Positions 13,146 through 33,109 are shown, counted from the stretch's first letter. The stretch is 64,000 nucleotides of DNA from Eudorina sp. 2006-703-Eu-15 (GCA_003117195.1 BDSI01000002.1:2071328-2135327), one strand, 5' to 3'. Made by a program: numbers and translations. The notes: generated from the letters alone by a model not told the origin.

Positions 13146-14361
13146 CAGAGGGAGAGAGAGAGAGAGAGACACGGAGAGGGTGTCATAGAGAGAGCCGTCG
13201 AGTGCGTCATCAGGGAAACTCACGTTCGACGGCGTCCTCCTCGTCGGTACTGTCGAATTCCTCGTCCACGTCGTACACAAGGCCCTCCTCTCCAGCCTCC
13301 TCGTCCGCCTCTTCTTCCTCCTCCACCTGCCCCTCTTCCTCGCCCTCCGCTGCCTCATCGGCTGCGTCCTCCGCCGCCTCCTCTGCCTCCTCCTCCGCCT
13401 CTTCCTCCGCCTCTTCTTCTGCTTCCTCGTCCTCCTCGTCTTCCTCAGCCTCTGCAGCTGCGATCAGGCAGGTCAGGTTGCACCGGAGGGGCAGTGCCGA
13501 TGCCGTCCTGAGCTCAGTGCCAGAGCAAGCAAGGACGCAAGCGCAGGGCAGCTGCAGGCGCGCTGCTGCTCCCGATGGGGGGCCACCCGTAGTGTTTCTT
13601 GTGATATCCTGAATCATCCCTTTACGTGCGAAGGAAGCCTGCAAGCGTTCCGCGCGCGGACCAGGTCGGCATCCCCTCTCTCGCTCTCCCTGAAGCAGAG
13701 TATTGCACCTTTGCACGGGCGCCGCCCTCCCCCCTTCCGCGCGCCTGTGACCCCCTCACACCCACCTTCCTCGCCCTCGCCGTCCGGCTTTCCTGGACTG
13801 CGCCTCCCTTCCCTTTTCCGCTGTTCCCCGGCGTCGTCAATGCCGGCCTGCTGCTGCTGCTCCTTCCGCTGTTTCGTCTCCCTGGTAGTCATCACGGGCG
13901 CGGGATCTGGATCCGGTTCCACAATCAGGTCGTCCTCCTCACCGAGATCCAGATCCACGTCCATCTGCGCAAGTTCCAGTCCCGCGCCGCCGCCGCCCTG
14001 TCTGCCATCGCCAGCCGCTGCGGAAGCCGGGATCGGCACCGACGGCGCTCGGTGCGCGAGATCAATCAGCGGTACTAGGGTGGCGGCTGAGGCGCCACCC
14101 CTGGGATGGAGGCGGTCCCCGCCCGCCGGGCGGGATGCACCCTCCGAGCCGCCAGCCGCGGCACCTTCCTGCTGCCGGCCCTGCAATGCATGCTCCGAAA
14201 CCGGCTGCTCTTGCTGGGTGGGCTGGGAGCCTTCGTCGTACACCAGTACGGTCTGGCCACGCGGTGTGCCGGGCCGCGCCGCCGCCGCGGCAGCGGCGTC
14301 CAAGGGCCTCAGGCCGCGGATGGTGAACGGCGTGCCGCTGGTGGGCGGTGGAGGAGCCTGC

Positions 14362-14398
<37 letters not shown>

Positions 14399-17300
14399 CA
14401 TGTTGCTTCCGGCGGGTTTTCCCCGCATGGGAAACACACCGAACACACGCACACATGCACACACACGAAGGAAATGGTTGGCGGCGTTCCGCCAACCGAC
14501 GCCGCCAACCGCCAACCATACGTTGGGGTTTCATACGAGAAGGAACGGTGCCGTACTGCCGATGAGCCCCAGCGGTCCTCTCTGATGAGCCACCCGGAGG
14601 TACCTCCATCCAGCGCGGTGCAGGACGGAACCCCCAGAGGCCGCCCGCCAGCACCCAACCCGCTGCTACCCCCTCCGTCCCCCATTTCATCCGCTCCGCA
14701 GCCCTGTCCTTCACCCGCAAGCGTCTCACCTCGCCCTCCACGACCAGGTCGTCGTCGGCGTCGCCGCCGTTGCCGCCCACCGCCGCCGCCGTATCCACCA
14801 TCTCGATGTCGCCCGCTGCCGCCCCGCCGCCGCTGCCCGTTCCATCCGGCTGCGACTGCGCCGCTGTGCCCGTCGCCACCTGGCTCATCTGCAGATCCAG
14901 GGCCGGCACGGCAGCCTCGCTGCTGCCGTGTAACCGGAGATCCAGATCCAACTGTGATGCCGGGGCAAGCGTGCCGTCGACTGCCGCCGCCGCCGTCGCC
15001 GCGGCAGATACACAGGCAGGCCCCGTCGGCTGCTGCTGTACCGGAAGCGTGGGCTTGGGCTGCTGGCTCTGCTGCTGGTTCTGCTGCTGCTTGCTCTGTG
15101 CGAGGCTCTGCATCAGCGCACGGACGTTGAATGTGGGCGGGGCCGCGGGCTGCGGCGGCGGGGCCGCGGCCGCAGGGGGCGGCTCGTCCGAGACAGGCGC
15201 GTTGGCGCGCGTCCTGCCGTGTGGGACAAAGTGTGTTCCAGTGGGGCAACGTCAACGTCAACGGCGGCGGAGGTAGGATGCTCCCCCGACCCATCCCAGT
15301 ATGAGCGTGTGGTTTCCTTTTGACCACGACAGGACGACATGCGCGTTTCACTGGAAAGGCGGCGGACTGTGTCAGCGCCATGTTCCGATGTGGGGGGGGG
15401 GAGGGGAGGTGTAGGAGGGCTCGTGGCGTGCTGAGACCGGACCGTCGAACGCGCGCGAAAGGAAGGCCCCATGGTTCTACACTTCTGAGCACAACATGGG
15501 CGCGATGCTCCGCCCGTAGGTGACGTCCAGGTGAGTCTCAAATGGTTTCCGACCTCGTGGCCCCAGCTGCAATGCTGCATGCCAACCTGACGGACCCCCT
15601 CCCTCCACGAGTGGGTGGGGACAACAGCTCCCTGTCCCCCTGCTACCGCCTGCCCCCCGCCACTGCCTCCACCTGCGCCGCCACTACCGCGACTCCTATC
15701 GCCACCGCGTCGCGGGGCAGGGCGGGACAGGCTACATTCGCATCACCTCCCCTCTCCAGGTCCACACCGCACAAAGCGGCAGCCCCATCGACCCTCCCCC
15801 CTCCTCCCGCGCCCCGCCCCCGACCCCGCTCTGTCCCCCGCGCCGACTTCTCCGGCCCCCTTCTAGGCGGCGCACGCCGCACCTCTCCACCAGGCTCTTC
15901 TGACGCGCCATGATGCGGGACAGCACGTCGGTGAGCGGCCGCACGGGCGCCTCCGCCACCGCCCGGCCGCCGATACGGTCCCTCAGGGCGGCCTCTGCAG
16001 GGCAGGGCGGGGCAGGGCAGGGCCGGGCCGGGCACGGTGCGGGCAAAATGGGGGCGCAACAACCATACGAATAATCAAGCCCCTAGAGAGGACGACCCGG
16101 ACTTGAGCCCAGGGGACGGGGCACGGAGCCCTGAGTGGGCTAGGGCTGGTGTTGGAGGTCGGGCCGCAGGTCGGTGAGGTCGCGCAGGAGGCACCCTACA
16201 GAGGTCTCAGACCTGCAGGTGAGCCTGCGAGCCCGCTGGTACCGTACTCCCGCACGTGCTCACACAAATAACACATGTCGTACACGTCGTACCTCTCAGC
16301 AGCCGTTGCTTGGCCACCTCCGGGTCCTCCGCCGGCCCCGCGCCGCAGCCTCCGCCTCCGCCGTCCTCCTCCTCCGCGTCACCCTCCTCGCCCTCGCCCG
16401 CAGCCTCGGCTCCGGCCTCGGAGCCGCTGGCGCCCACAGCTGCGGTCTCCTTGGCCGCACCTGCGCGGACACAAGGCGGCAGCCACGGCGACGGCCGGGT
16501 GAGAAAGCGCCTAGAACAAGTTGACGAGTGGACCGTTCGAACCGTCCCGTCCAAACCGCCCCGGCCACGGCCCCGCCCCACCTTGGTCGCCAGCTGCCCT
16601 CTCCGGACCGCCCTCCTCCTCCCCCGCCGGCCGAGGCAGCATGTCGTCAAACTCGTCCCCCACCGCGCTCCGAACAACCACGCGCTTCCGAAGCGCTTTG
16701 GCGGGCCGGCGCTCGCCCGCGGCCTCGCCGGCGGCGCCGTCGGCGGCGGCGGCGGCGGCGCCGTGGGTCTCATCGCGATGGGCGCCGTCATCCGCTTTGC
16801 GTTTCTGGGCCGAAGAAGGCTCCGGCGCCGCCGCGGGCGTGGGGGTCTGCGCGCGCCGCAGCCGTCTTAGCCGCCGCCCCGCGCCGCCGCCGCCGTCGCT
16901 GTCATCGCCGTCAGCGTGCCCGTCGCCGGCAGCCGCCGGTACGGGATCTGCATCTGGGTCTTCCAGATCGTCCTCGAGGAGGATCTCCTGCGTCGGCAGC
17001 CGAGGCGCTGCGTCGTCCCTCAGGGCCCCGGTCGAGTGCGTCCCCGCCCCCGGTCCCGTCTCTGGCTCGTCAGCCGCTGCCCCATCCACGTCCTTGTCGG
17101 TTGGCTGTGCGGCAGCGTCTGCTGGCTCATTCTCCGAGGCAGTAGTCGCTGTCTTCCCACCCTCATCAGTCTCAGCTGTAGGAGTCGGCTGATCGCGGTC
17201 GGTGGGGCTCGTGACGGCGGCGGCGGCGGCGGCGGCGGCTGCAGTGGAGCCCTCCAGTTCGAGGTTGGGTGGCTCCGGAGGGGCGCTGGAGGAGAGGTTC

Positions 17301-17947
17301 AGGTCCAGGGCGAGGGACGGTGGTGGCAACGACTCCGGCGCCAAGGGCGGCGGCAGGGCCGCCACCGCCATAGCCGGCACCGTCCCTGCCTCATTCCTGG
17401 TGCCCGAGTCTTTCACACTTGGCGTATCATTTTCGCGGGCAGAGCGGTCCGGGTCGGTCGGACCGGCTGTTCGCGCTTCCTCTGACGCTGCAGGAATGGA
17501 AGAAGCTGCGGCGGATGGTGTGGGCTGCGGTGGAATCAACTGGGGCTGTGACTCCGTCGCCAGGGCGGGGGGGAGAATAATGTCGCGCGGAGGCGAGGGA
17601 TGGCGGAGAATGTCGTCTGTAGGACTGGATACGGATGCCGGGGGCCGCGTCACATGATTTGTGTCCGCTGGTTGGTCGCAGCCCGCTCCCAGGTTGGGGC
17701 TGGTTTCGGTCGGGCCAGGGTTCGGCATGTCCTTCAGGGATGGACCTTCAGGGACCAACGCTCCTGCACCGCAAACCTGTGACTGATGTTCGAGCAGCTG
17801 TTTGTGTTGTTGCTGCGGCGGCTGGGTTTGTAGCTGCGGCTCGCTTTCGAAAAGCGGTGCATGTTGCTCTTGGGACGATGTGAAGAGGACGGACCAAAGA
17901 GCGTTCGGCTCGCTCCCGTTACCAGTGGACTGGGTGCTGGGGTCCAT
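8430..17947 (-). CDS. Claspin/Mrc1-like DNA replication checkpoint mediator
   Basis: Twelve exons in perfect phase: 17947-16582, 16460-16293, 15994-15883, 15213-14730, 14357-13766, 13451-13224, 12612-12334, 11776-11712, 11265-11089, 10436-10029, 9649-9344, 8888-8430. They give 1547 residues. The start ATG has an in-frame TAA about 20 nt upstream. The protein is long, disordered and very acidic (a Glu/Asp block at 13224-13451). Residues about 1055-1160 resemble the MRC1-like domain: FFVDVEAELSDEEE, then DEYDGEDLDEGML, then a helical stretch (AELHAMWEEERD...LLEAVRRGF) ending in RRKRRNGLGGLEDDE. C-terminal LFGSDITN and NTRSFVFGGGD motifs also fit. Claspin/Mrc1 travels with the replication fork and links stalled forks to the checkpoint kinase, in the nucleus. 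The assignment rests on motif order, not alignment. An unrelated acidic nuclear protein is the alternative. Confidence 0.65.
11323..11430 (-). other. 35-codon hydrophobic small ORF inside a claspin-like intron
   Basis: ATG at 11430 to TAA at 11323, read in the same direction as the host gene and lying in the intron between exons 11776-11712 and 11265-11089. The peptide contains ARLVGAGYMTLGLSSGYYMY, which looks like a short membrane segment and is unlike the surrounding acidic protein. No flanking splice signals fit it into the host frame. It could be a pseudo-exon, a relic from another gene or chance. Confidence 0.2.
11585..11692 (+). repeat. CCCTCC homopyrimidine tract
   Basis: About 100 bp of almost pure CCCTCC/CCTCCC on the plus strand, which is homopurine on the claspin-like sense strand. 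It lies just downstream of exon 11776-11712. Mirror-symmetric polypurine tracts of this length can form triplex (H-DNA). Confidence 0.85.
13035..13139 (+). repeat. (GACA)n microsatellite, two blocks
   Basis: GACA/CAGA units at about 13037-13092 and again at 13101-13125, followed by GAGA-rich sequence. They lie in the claspin-like intron between exons 13451-13224 and 12612-12334, where the sense strand reads CTGT/TCTG. Confidence 0.9.
14361..14399 (+). repeat. (CAGA)n microsatellite serving as a polypyrimidine tract
   Basis: About nine CAGA units. On the minus strand this is CTGT/TCTG repeats that run directly into the CAG acceptor of claspin-like exon 14357-13766, so the microsatellite itself supplies the pyrimidine tract. 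Confidence 0.85.
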
Positions 17948-19166
17948 GGCTCGAGAACGTAAGTGGCAAGATTATGCCTTTCGCAAAACAATTCTGCTTG
18001 TAACAGCTCCGTTTAAAGTCACTGCCAGACAACCGCACGGCGGCTGATAGAAACGTACATCTTGGCATATGTAACTGAAATTTGCAAAAGTGGATTGGGA
18101 TTTGGGAAGCGACGAACGGAAGCCGTCCCGCGCAAAGTGCAGCCGAGCGCTGATGCTCCGGAACCATGTTTCTCGCTTTCATCCAGTTCCGATACGCTTA
18201 GTAAATAACTCCAAGCAATGAGTCAACCTACCCACTGCCCATGTCCTGGTGAAACCTGAAGACCAACGGCTTCAGGTCAAGTTTTGAAAACGGGCAGCTG
18301 CTAAACTCCCAGCGGAGGCGAGCCGCGCACATATTCTCTGCTATGCCCCGGCAGTCAACATATTTGTCGCAAATCACAAACTCACTACTAAGTGCCCGGT
18401 CCAGGATCTGCTGGTTGGATGCTGCCACGGTTCGATATCTGTTAACTTGTTGTAAACGGGCTTCACGTCGTCACAGCGCCTGCCACCCCCCGCCCGGCTA
18501 GACGGGGTTCCAGGATTGGGCCAAGAGCGAAGCATGGGTTCACAGCTGCAGCCAGGCATCATGCAGCCGGAGGTCCATTAGGTCATGCAGGAACTCCTTG
18601 CCGTCCTGAACAGCCTGGTGAACTCCCTAACTTCCCCCTGAATAAGTCCAACAGAACGCACATAGGTACTCGGGCTTCATCCTTGCGAGTTGGAAGGTTC
18701 GTGCAGCGGGCGGGCCAGGCGGGTGGGGATATTGTTCTGGCGCCTTCAAGCACGCCTAGGCCGGACGCCGAATGGTGGCTTAGGCGACCATCACTGCACT
18801 GCCATATTCCTGCACCATAGGTCCTGACGCAACGCAAGTTTGGGTATCGTTCCGCGCCCCGCTCTGAAACCACGCAACTGTCACAAAATGCAACTACGCT
18901 GACTACGGAGACGCTGCACTGTATTTGTGCGCTCCTGTAAGATTCGTGCTACCGTTCGTAACACTTCGTATATCCTCTGCAAGTCCTGCCATTGTGATTG
19001 AGAGCAAGCAAGTGTAGTATACGTACCTAAATTGCGACCTGTTCAGACTCATATTTACCGATTAACCCAATCCGTAGTTTTCCAATTGATTATCATTGAT
19101 TTGCGTTGCATAGTTTTCATTATCCATTGGACAAAGATCAAGGTTTCCGCCAACCGCCTTATCGCC
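17948..19166. other. divergent intergenic region, claspin-like / dihydropyrimidinase
   Basis: Both flanking genes start here and point outward, so their promoters must lie within this 1.2 kb. It is visibly richer in A and T than the coding flanks. No clear TATA box pair can be assigned. It is not empty: 18236-18438 (-) looks like an exon, and 18583-18873 (-) holds a non-repetitive 96-codon open frame. These suggest a decayed gene or mobile-element relic. Confidence 0.5.
18236..18438 (-). pseudogene. exon-like coding fragment upstream of claspin-like gene
   Basis: On the minus strand an AG acceptor (TTAACAG) precedes about 67 open codons that end at a strong GTGGGT donor. The translation is compositionally normal and not repetitive (it includes SSEFVICDKYVDCRG and KLDLKPLVFRFHQDMG). 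It does not join in frame to the claspin-like start codon, because an in-frame TAA precedes that ATG. I do not recognise the family. It could be one exon of a gene whose other exons are lost, or a transposon remnant. Confidence 0.3.
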
Positions 19167-26539
<7,373 letters not shown>

Positions 26540-26729
26540 GCCCGGGAATGAGGGTGATGGCGACAACGGGATGGTGGTAAAGATGCTGGTTTCGGAGCTC
26601 CGAGGTGCTGACTGCTGACTGCTGCGGACTCGGCGCTGGCTGTAGTGGGATGCCGTCGCCGGGGCGCAGCCCGGTGTTGACGATGCCGTTGGTTGTTGCG
26701 GTGTGGGTTCGCCAGGCGGCCCGCCGAGG

Positions 26730-27154
<425 letters not shown>

Positions 27155-27267
27155 CGGAGGACCTTGCCGATCTGGAGGGGCCGGGGCCAGTCCCATCCCG
27201 GGTCTCCGGCCCCCTCCCCGATGCGGCCCCGGCGTGGTTGCTGTCTTGGAGGAGCAGTGGTTCGGAG

Positions 27268-27336
27268 TGTTTGGGTTTGGGTTGTTTGGATCTGGGTTGT
27301 TTGGATCTGGGTTGTTTGTTTGGATCTGGGTTGTTT
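27268..27336 (+). repeat. GTTTGGATCTGGGTTG tandem repeat
   Basis: About four units of a 16-bp T/G-rich repeat, one with an inserted GTTT, soon after the ATC array. Confidence 0.85.
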
Positions 27337-28503
27337 CCCATCGCCAGGACGCCAGCCGGGGCGTCGGGTGAAGTGGAGGGAGGCCGGCCAGTCGGAAGGC
27401 GGCACACAGGCCCCGCCTTGGCCCAGCGCAAGGGCGGGGGGAGGAAGGGCAAGGTGAAACAAACCCTGGAGACAAGCGGCCCTGCGCGACATGTGCTTAC
27501 TACAGCAGGCCACAGATCGGCATTGCGGAGGACACCTACCGCACGGCACCCGGCTACCGATCGGATATCGTAATCAGTAGCCAACAGGCCTGCTATGTCT
27601 GGCTGTTGGCTTGTCGACATGCTGCCTCTCGGGCATCTCTTCCTGGCTGCCTCAACGTTCACTCGTGAGGCAGCAATCCCAGGCCGTGGCACCAGGGAGC
27701 ATGCGTTGGCCGCAGAGGGTGACCATCTCCGTACAATCGTACTGTCGTACCCTCCAAAACCAGCTAGGTGCGTTCGCCGTGCTTTGACCATATACTGTTG
27801 ACCGGCACCTGATCAGCACGGTCTCAGTACAGCAGTGCGGTTGAGGACAAGCTGCCTCTGGCGGCAAGCTGTGTGCGGCGCTACGGCGCCAAGTGCCTCG
27901 GGACGGTCCCGCCTGCAAGGGGCACTTCCAGCGCACCTCCTGCAAGCTTTCTGCAAAACGGAGTCGCGACGCGATCTGGGTCCAACAAGGCAGACGTTGC
28001 GCATTGAAACTAACCGGTGCAAGGGAGTTACCGCGGACGAAGACCGAAAATGTGTACGGGCAGTCTTCCCCTGGCCGACGTAGCCCGCGGTTCAACTCTC
28101 AAGTCCTTGCCGCACCCGGGGCGCGTTCATGAGCAGCTCGGAGATGTGCCCCTGTCAGTGCAAAAACCGCCGTCCCTTCGTGGGGAGCGGTCGTGTCTCG
28201 GGTCGCTGCCCTCAGTCCCATCCGCGCGTGTTCCATGGCTGTTAATGCTGATAGACTGGATGGTCCCACACACATTGTTGTACGCCTTGCGGAGCCTCCG
28301 CCAGCCACACCTGCGCCCGGGTGATTGGCCCGGGTACGTGGGCGGCTATCTGTTGGACCACGGCCTGTGCCACCGGGCATCATTCCCAGACATGGTGTGC
28401 TCGCGGCGAGGTTGTGTGGTGCCCTGCCCCTCCGAAGCCACCGCACCCGCACCGGTCGGGTAGGGAGCCATGAAGATGGGTGTTGCCGGGTAGGTGGACC
28501 CCG

Positions 28504-28974
28504 TCAACCGCCAGGCGCCAAAAGTGTTTCCTTGTTCTCTTTTCCCACTTGACGAGCCACAGCCGTCGCGGGCACAGACAGGGCGGGCACAGACGCCATC
28601 GCGGTTGCATCGGCCACGGCCGCAACTGTCTCCGCTTCCGTTGGCGGCTGCATTCGGGCCTCCCTCTCGTCGGCTGTGTGCAGATGGGCCCGTCGTTCCG
28701 TTGTCTCGTGCATCTGCTGCTGTAGCTGGGTTGCGAGGTGCGCTACTGTGCGCTTGCCCGACTTGATGCACGTCCTTCCCCCTATCCGCCACCCGACCCG
28801 CTCTACGAACCGTGCAGGGAGTGCGTCCTCCGAGTCTAGTCCCGCTGCACGCTCTGGGTGGTCCAGGACCGTTCCTGCGGCTGTCCGCCAGTCGGTGTTG
28901 ATGTCCGCCTGGAGGCTGCGGATTGCGGTGAGGGTTGGCCCCGCCCCGCCGGAAACCAGCTGCCCGCCAGGGCG
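28504..28974 (-). other. unassigned 157-codon open frame, no ATG at its start
   Basis: Open from just below a TAA at about 28975 down to a stop at 28504. The translation is not low-complexity and has a coiled-coil-like middle (HLATQLQQQMHETTERRAHL) after IRSLQADINTDWRTAAG. It has no homology I recognise. An exon of an unrecognised gene or a gag-like retroelement remnant would both fit. Confidence 0.25.
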
Positions 28975-30757
28975 TTAGGTAGGTCTGGACCCAGGTGTCC
29001 ATCACACCTGGCTTTTCAGGAGCTCCCATCCCTGCTCGGCCGACACGCACTGCGTCCCGTAGACCCCTACCGTTCGCAGCGCAGCGCGATGCAGGCCGCC
29101 AGCCGCGTGTGGCGGTGTTCAAGGCCCGGCCTGGGGTGGTACGTGTGTGTGGTACGTGTGTTTAGGAATGCAACCGCACCTGCTGCCGTATCACACACAC
29201 GTATCGCACATATATCACACGGATCTGCCCACATGCTCAACCGCGATACGGCATGCGCTGCCTTATTGTGGTTGAGCATATGAACAGATCCGTCAGTACT
29301 GTGTATATATCTCATCGTCGCTGTCCGGGCAGCTGTCCTAGCCCGTACCCTTGTAAAGTGTTGAAAGCGCCACACCCGCCCTGCCGGGAAACGAAGCGGC
29401 GTGGTTGGCATCGTGTCCCAGGGGTGCCACCGGGCCCGTGCCGAACATGCTGACCATCTCGCGGTCATTGTGGATGTTGTCGCAGCCACGAGTAAGTCCG
29501 TGGCGTGTCGGTGCGTGGCCATGCCGTTGCGTCAAGCATGTCTTCGACTGTTTCAGTCAGCACCCAGCAGCCCGGGCCGGGCCCCGGTCGTATGAGGCTG
29601 TGCGACCCCTAGCGGGTGGCAGCCCCACCGATCTCTCGCATAGTGTCTCCCCGGCAGATGGCTGGCGGGGACGCTGGGTTCAGCTGACGACCGCGTGCTT
29701 CCGCTGCCCCCTGGGAGAAAGCGAGTCGCGGCGCCAGGCCCTTGGCGGCCTGCTGGTGCCATTCCGGGCCAGGTGAAGTCCCGAGCCGTGTCTGCCAATT
29801 GCAAGTTGTCAGTTGTAAAACTTTTGTGGCTGTGTGGTGTACTAACGCAGAGAGCCTGCTTAGCACAAGGAACGAGGCGAGGAACGAGGCGTCCAACGAG
29901 GCGTCCGAACAACGTCACATTCGCCCTTTCGGGTAACGAGACTCCTTCATCTTCTGAGCGGCTCGTCTGGACTTACGAGCACATCGTTGAAGACCGTTTA
30001 CAACCGCTTGGCCCGTCAACCTTAGCGGTGCCCAAAGCTTGGGACGATGAGTCATAAGGTCTGCGGCACTTCTGGGACACTGCTGTGTCCTCTCGCCCTC
30101 CGTCGTTCAAGGTTTGAACGTCGCCATAAATAATTAGATTGCGTTAGTTCAACTGAGCCTAACGTGACGCACCCAAAGATGTGACTAACGGGAAAGGAGG
30201 TTGTAGAAAGGGGCCCGAGTACTGACGTCGTAACAAGTCTAGGTAAGAGTTGCCTCAATTTGGTTACTTAAGTCTATGCTTGATTTGATTACTTAGCAAC
30301 TGCAAGCCCGCCACATTACCAAATCGTGGTTGTCTAGCTTCGACCACAGCATTCAGCGGACGACCATTTGTGCAGCAATGGAAAAACTTATACAGAACAG
30401 AACATTTGATTACGTTCGGGTTCTTCATAACAAAGGCGGCGGCAACAACCAGATGTACCAGTATGTACCCAGCTGAGATGGCCCAAATAAGATAACGAAT
30501 TCTTCGACGTCGTGCTATACCACAGGGGTTGTCAGCTAAAATTAGTTACTCTTGTATTTACTATAGTGGCATTCGCACTTGAGGGACTGGCAGGACGATG
30601 GCGACGATCCGCCTCGCATCTCGTACGGGAGTACCTTTAGCCTCCGCAGCACCGGAAACGTCGTCAATCGTGTTAGCTGGATCACAACAGTGTGTGCTTG
30701 ATTTCGCAGATGTGTCCACTGTGCCCATAGCAACAACGGGCAAAGCGTAACAAAGCT

Positions 30758-31939
30758 ATGGTCACGTATTCGCCCATGTTTGAAACAGTGTCAACCCGAT
30801 ACAGCCAAGCATGTGCTTTGGCAGAGCGGGACCGTTGCGGTTCCGTTCCCCTAGGGCTTCCTTCGGACGGCTTTCCTCGACCGGAGGCCTTCTCTCAGCT
30901 TGTTCACATCAAGGGGGTGCGAATTCAGCGAGACTTGCACCCGCGCATTAAATTTAATACAGCGCTGGAAGCAGCAGCCGTGAACGGCCTCGAGTGCTAC
31001 CGATTCCTTCGGAGGTCCTTCATTGGCATGGATCAGTAAGTAATTCATCCTAACTTTTATGTTGTTTGGTGAACTGGTGCTGACGGTGTGGGGCGGTAGG
31101 AGTTTAGCTTTCGTCACCGGACTCACTTTATCATCGGCGCGAGGCCTTCATGCAGGTCTGGACCTTGACACAAATACTTTCATTATCTTTGCAGTGTACC
31201 TATTGCGTTGGTGCCCAGGGGTTCCAACATTGTGGTGGCGCATATACCTGCAGTCCTTTCGCAAGCGGTGGGTGAGGCGTGAGGGTTGAGGCAGGCGCGG
31301 ACTCGCAAGAAGTCTTGTTCGCACCTATCCAATACTCTGGTTTTCAAGTCAAATATTCCAGGCCAGTTTTTACGAGCCTGGCCTCCGCCTTCGCATTGTT
31401 TTCTTACCTTCAAACCCGTCACACTGCAACCAAATCTCTTGTCGTGAATGGGCAAATATGATGCCGTCCAACAATATGCAGCCTTTCAAGTCAAGCTTTA
31501 ATTGATGTGTCACACCCATATCGCCCAACAGTCAGTCCAAACCGTCGTAACAGTAATCGTTCAACCTGGCGCGTGATTTGCTTGACCGGACGCGTAATTT
31601 TCACACCGCAGGCAGACGCCGTCTTAGCGCTGGGCCACCGCCTTTACTTCGAAGTCGAAGGAGCGCTGCGCGGCATAGGCGGCGGGGATGCCTCTGACGA
31701 CGACGGGGAGCCCGACTTCAGCCACCCTCTACGGGGCGGCAGTAGCGTCGGTGGCGGAAGCCTCTGCGGAGGCAGCGGCAGCAGCAGCGGCAGCACTAGC
31801 CAACGGAGCCTCACCCAGTCTGGAGGCCTCCTAAGGACCCGCAGCGGTAGCATCGGAGGCGGCAAGTTGACGGCATGGGGGCCGAGCAGCACGAACGGGC
31901 GCACCAGCGGCGCCGCCACCGCCAGCGGCTGCACAGGCA

Positions 31940-31980
<41 letters not shown>

Positions 31981-32403
31981 ACCGACTCGTCGCTGCCCAA
32001 CCGCCGCGGCAGCGTTGGCACGCTGCCCGCCGCCGCCATCTCGCAGCCGTCTTTCTGCCACCAGTCCTCCTCGTCCCTCAGATCGGGGTCGGGGCTGCCC
32101 TCCCTGCCGTCCTTCCGCTCCCTCGCAGCGGCACTCACGCGCAACAACAGCAACCACGCGCTGCGGTACAGCGACCCGGAGCTGGAGCTCACTGACCCAC
32201 GGGTCTCTGATGGTGACGAGGACCACATTACGCTCAGCAACGGCGGACGCTACTCCCTGGACAAGCTCGCTGTGTCGATCAGTGTGTTTTCGGACGGGGA
32301 GGAGGGCGCCCAGGCGTTCCGCCAGGAACTGGCGCAGCGGGGGGTGCAGGCCGTCTGCGGCGAGCCGTCTTTCGGCCGCCCCTGCAGCAGAGCTGGGCGG
32401 TAA
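30758..32403 (+). CDS. unrecognised three-exon gene with Gly/Ser-rich C-terminal half
   Basis: Exons 30758-31035, 31195-31267 and 31612-32403 join in phase with GTAAGT and GTGGGT donors and give 380 residues. The first two exons have ordinary globular composition (VHIKGVRIQRDLHPRIKF, then VPIALVPRGSNIVVAHIPA). Together with VLALGHRLYFEVEG they loosely resemble the beta-rich C-terminal RCK/TrkA-C fold of transporters, but that is weak. The third exon is dominated by Ser/Gly runs, a 13-Gly tract and an acidic patch, ending near LAVSISVFSDGEEGAQAF. It includes a GACCC-NN-GGGTC copy in frame (TDPRVSD). The TAA stop overlaps a possible GTAACC donor, so the gene may continue. The ATG at 30758 is the first in frame; a separate 50-codon ORF at 30598-30750 could be an earlier exon. 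Function unknown. Confidence 0.5.
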
Positions 32404-32448
32404 CCCGTGTGAGTCAGCATGGCGGCGTCAGCCAGCCAGCCACGCACC

Positions 32449-32645
32449 CACCCAGCCAGCCGCCCAGCCAGCCGCCGAGCCACCCGGCTTGCCAGCCACC
32501 CAGCCAGCCAGCCAGCCAGCCGCCCAGCCAGCCGCCGAGCCACCCGGCTTGCCAGCCACCCAGCCAGCCAGCCAGCCAGCCGCCCAGCCAGCCGCCGAGC
32601 CACTCGGCTTGCCAGCCACCCAGCCAGCCAGCCAGCCAGCCAGCA
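32449..32645 (+). repeat. 60-bp minisatellite, three copies
   Basis: Three near-identical 60-bp units begin at about 32461, 32521 and 32581 and differ by one base (cacccgg versus cactcgg). They are built from smaller CAGC/CAGCCGCC blocks and start about 50 bp after the stop of the unrecognised gene. Confidence 0.95.
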
Positions 32646-33109
32646 TGAGTGTGTGTGTGGGTGGGGGTTGGGTGAGAGAGCGGGTGGCCGCCCGGCGCGT
32701 TCCCCGTGCGGTGCCCCCGAGAGCAGCCGTCCTCCGGTGTGGGTTGGGTCCAGGGGCGGTCGCAGCGGTGCAAGGGAAGGCGTGGCTGGTTGGTTGGTTG
32801 GATGGTTGGATGGGATAGCAGAGGCAGAGGATGACTCGGAGGCAACAATGCGGCTCAGCGTGATTGGCTCCGGGCTCTGCTCGTGCTGTGTTCATCGGTG
32901 GCGGTGACGGTGGCGGTGGCGGTCGATTAGTGGGTTCGTCGGTTGGTCGGAAGGGACAGAGGGGCCGAGAGTATCTATCGGTTGCCCTGCAGGTGCCGAC
33001 GCCGCGTCCGGGAGGTCGGGTTATGTTAGGGACACTTCCACACTTGTCATTGTCTGCAGGATGCGGGTAAGGCCTTGGTGCCTTAATTCATCTGACTTTT
33101 CATTTGCAC

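Noticed and set aside
32449..32645. Regular spaced repeats suggesting a CRISPR array
   Set aside because: Units are contiguous with no unique spacers, and the window is eukaryotic.
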